Below, piece by piece: positions 5,368 through 5,756 of a stretch of 5,756 nt of DNA. The first letter of the stretch is position 1. The number at the start of each line of letters is the position of its first letter. The notes below the pieces were generated by a model that worked only from the letters and a program-made list of their open reading frames with translations, did not search any database and was not told where the DNA came from. The position numbers were made by a program, and so were the translations under genes. Location of the stretch: NCBI GenBank assembly GCA_947627805.1, contig CANQXB010000070.1, positions 1-5,756 of the forward strand, read 5' to 3'. Source of the DNA: an uncultured Bacilli bacterium (GTDB taxonomy: Bacteria; Bacillota_I; Bacilli_A; RF39; UBA660).

Positions 5368-5756
5368 TTAAGAAATTACTCCAAAATAAATTAGTAAAAC
5401 AAATATTAAAATTTGGAATAGTTGGGGGCTTAGCTTTTCTTATTGATTATGGCATCTATGCTCTTTTAACTCAAGTATTTTCTGTTTATTATATTTTAGC
5501 CTCAGTTATCTCCTTTTCTTTATCTGTAATTTTTAATTATATCTTAAGCATTACTTGGGTATTTGATGTTAATAAGAAACAGGGTATTAAAGAATTTATC
5601 ATTTTTATTGTTTTAAGTGTTATTGGTTTAATTCTTAATTCTTTAATTCTTTATTTATCCGTAGAATTATTACATATTCATAATTTAATTGGAAAAATAA
5701 TTGCCACGATTATTGTGATGATATATAACTTTATAACTAGAAAAATATTTATTGAA
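5364..5756 (+). CDS. GtrA-family membrane protein, probable lipid-linked sugar flippase component (open at right edge)
   Basis: The first 131 codons are present and the frame is open at the window end. The start ATG 5364 overlaps the TGA of the glycosyltransferase gene, with AAGGAG 5 bases upstream. Family marks are visible: FGIVGGLAFLIDYGIY (17-32) opening the first helix, a second helix ending in NYILSITWVF, a third helix around residues 80-97, and a fourth ending in YNFITRKIFIE (121-131). That last motif normally lies close to the C-terminus, so only a few codons are probably missing. GtrA-family proteins have four helices and about 120-150 residues. They are thought to help move polyprenyl-phosphate-linked sugars across the membrane, although this activity is inferred rather than shown for most members. 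Position beside a GtrB-like enzyme and a GT-C-like protein supports that role here. Confidence 0.88.
   Translation, partial: MIKKLLQNKLVKQILKFGIVGGLAFLIDYGIYALLTQVFSVYYILASVISFSLSVIFNYILSITWVFDVNKKQGIKEFIIFIVLSVIGLILNSLILYLSVELLHIHNLIGKIIATIIVMIYNFITRKIFIE

Overview
The window is very AT-rich DNA from a low-GC Firmicutes-type bacterium, probably one of the uncultured Bacilli/Mollicutes-related gut lineages (inferred from composition and protein style). The genetic code looks standard. Every tryptophan I checked in the membrane protein and the glycosyltransferase is TGG, and TGA is used as a stop twice, so this is not a Mycoplasma-type code. I see no RNA genes, CRISPR arrays, insertion sequences or origin signals.

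Left part (1-858). A minus-strand two-gene operon runs off the left edge. It encodes an AbiEi-type antitoxin/autorepressor (105-647), followed with no gap by the first 34 codons of an AbiEii-type nucleotidyltransferase toxin (1-104). Together they form a type IV toxin-antitoxin / phage-defence module. The 211-bp gap to the next, divergent gene holds two opposing promoters. It also holds a GGGTA/TACCC inverted repeat across the -35 box of the toxin-antitoxin promoter and a cluster of TAAC/GTTA palindromes. The antitoxin gene uses isoleucine codons quite differently from its neighbour, which suggests acquisition by transfer.

Middle (859-2475). A full-length family II (DHH/DHHA2) manganese-dependent inorganic pyrophosphatase carries the regulatory insert CBS-DRTGG-CBS, so it is probably controlled by adenine nucleotides.

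Right part (2503-5756). A three-gene operon is linked by two ATGA start/stop overlaps. It encodes a polytopic DUF6020 / GT-C-like membrane protein, a DPM1/GtrB-like family 2 glycosyltransferase with two C-terminal membrane helices, and a GtrA-family membrane protein that is open at the right edge. This is the part list of a three-component transmembrane glycosylation system. The GT2 enzyme would load a sugar onto polyprenyl phosphate inside the cell, the GtrA protein would help flip it, and the GT-C-like protein would transfer it to an outside acceptor. The acceptor and sugar cannot be read from the sequence. The operon start is unusually compact: a terminator hairpin for the pyrophosphatase gene, an extended -10 promoter and the Shine-Dalgarno all lie within about 30 bp.

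No wholly new system is evident. The most interesting points are the compact promoter/terminator/start architecture, the short leaders shared by all three transcription units, the operator-like repeats of the toxin-antitoxin module, and the reversed-order glycosylation operon.
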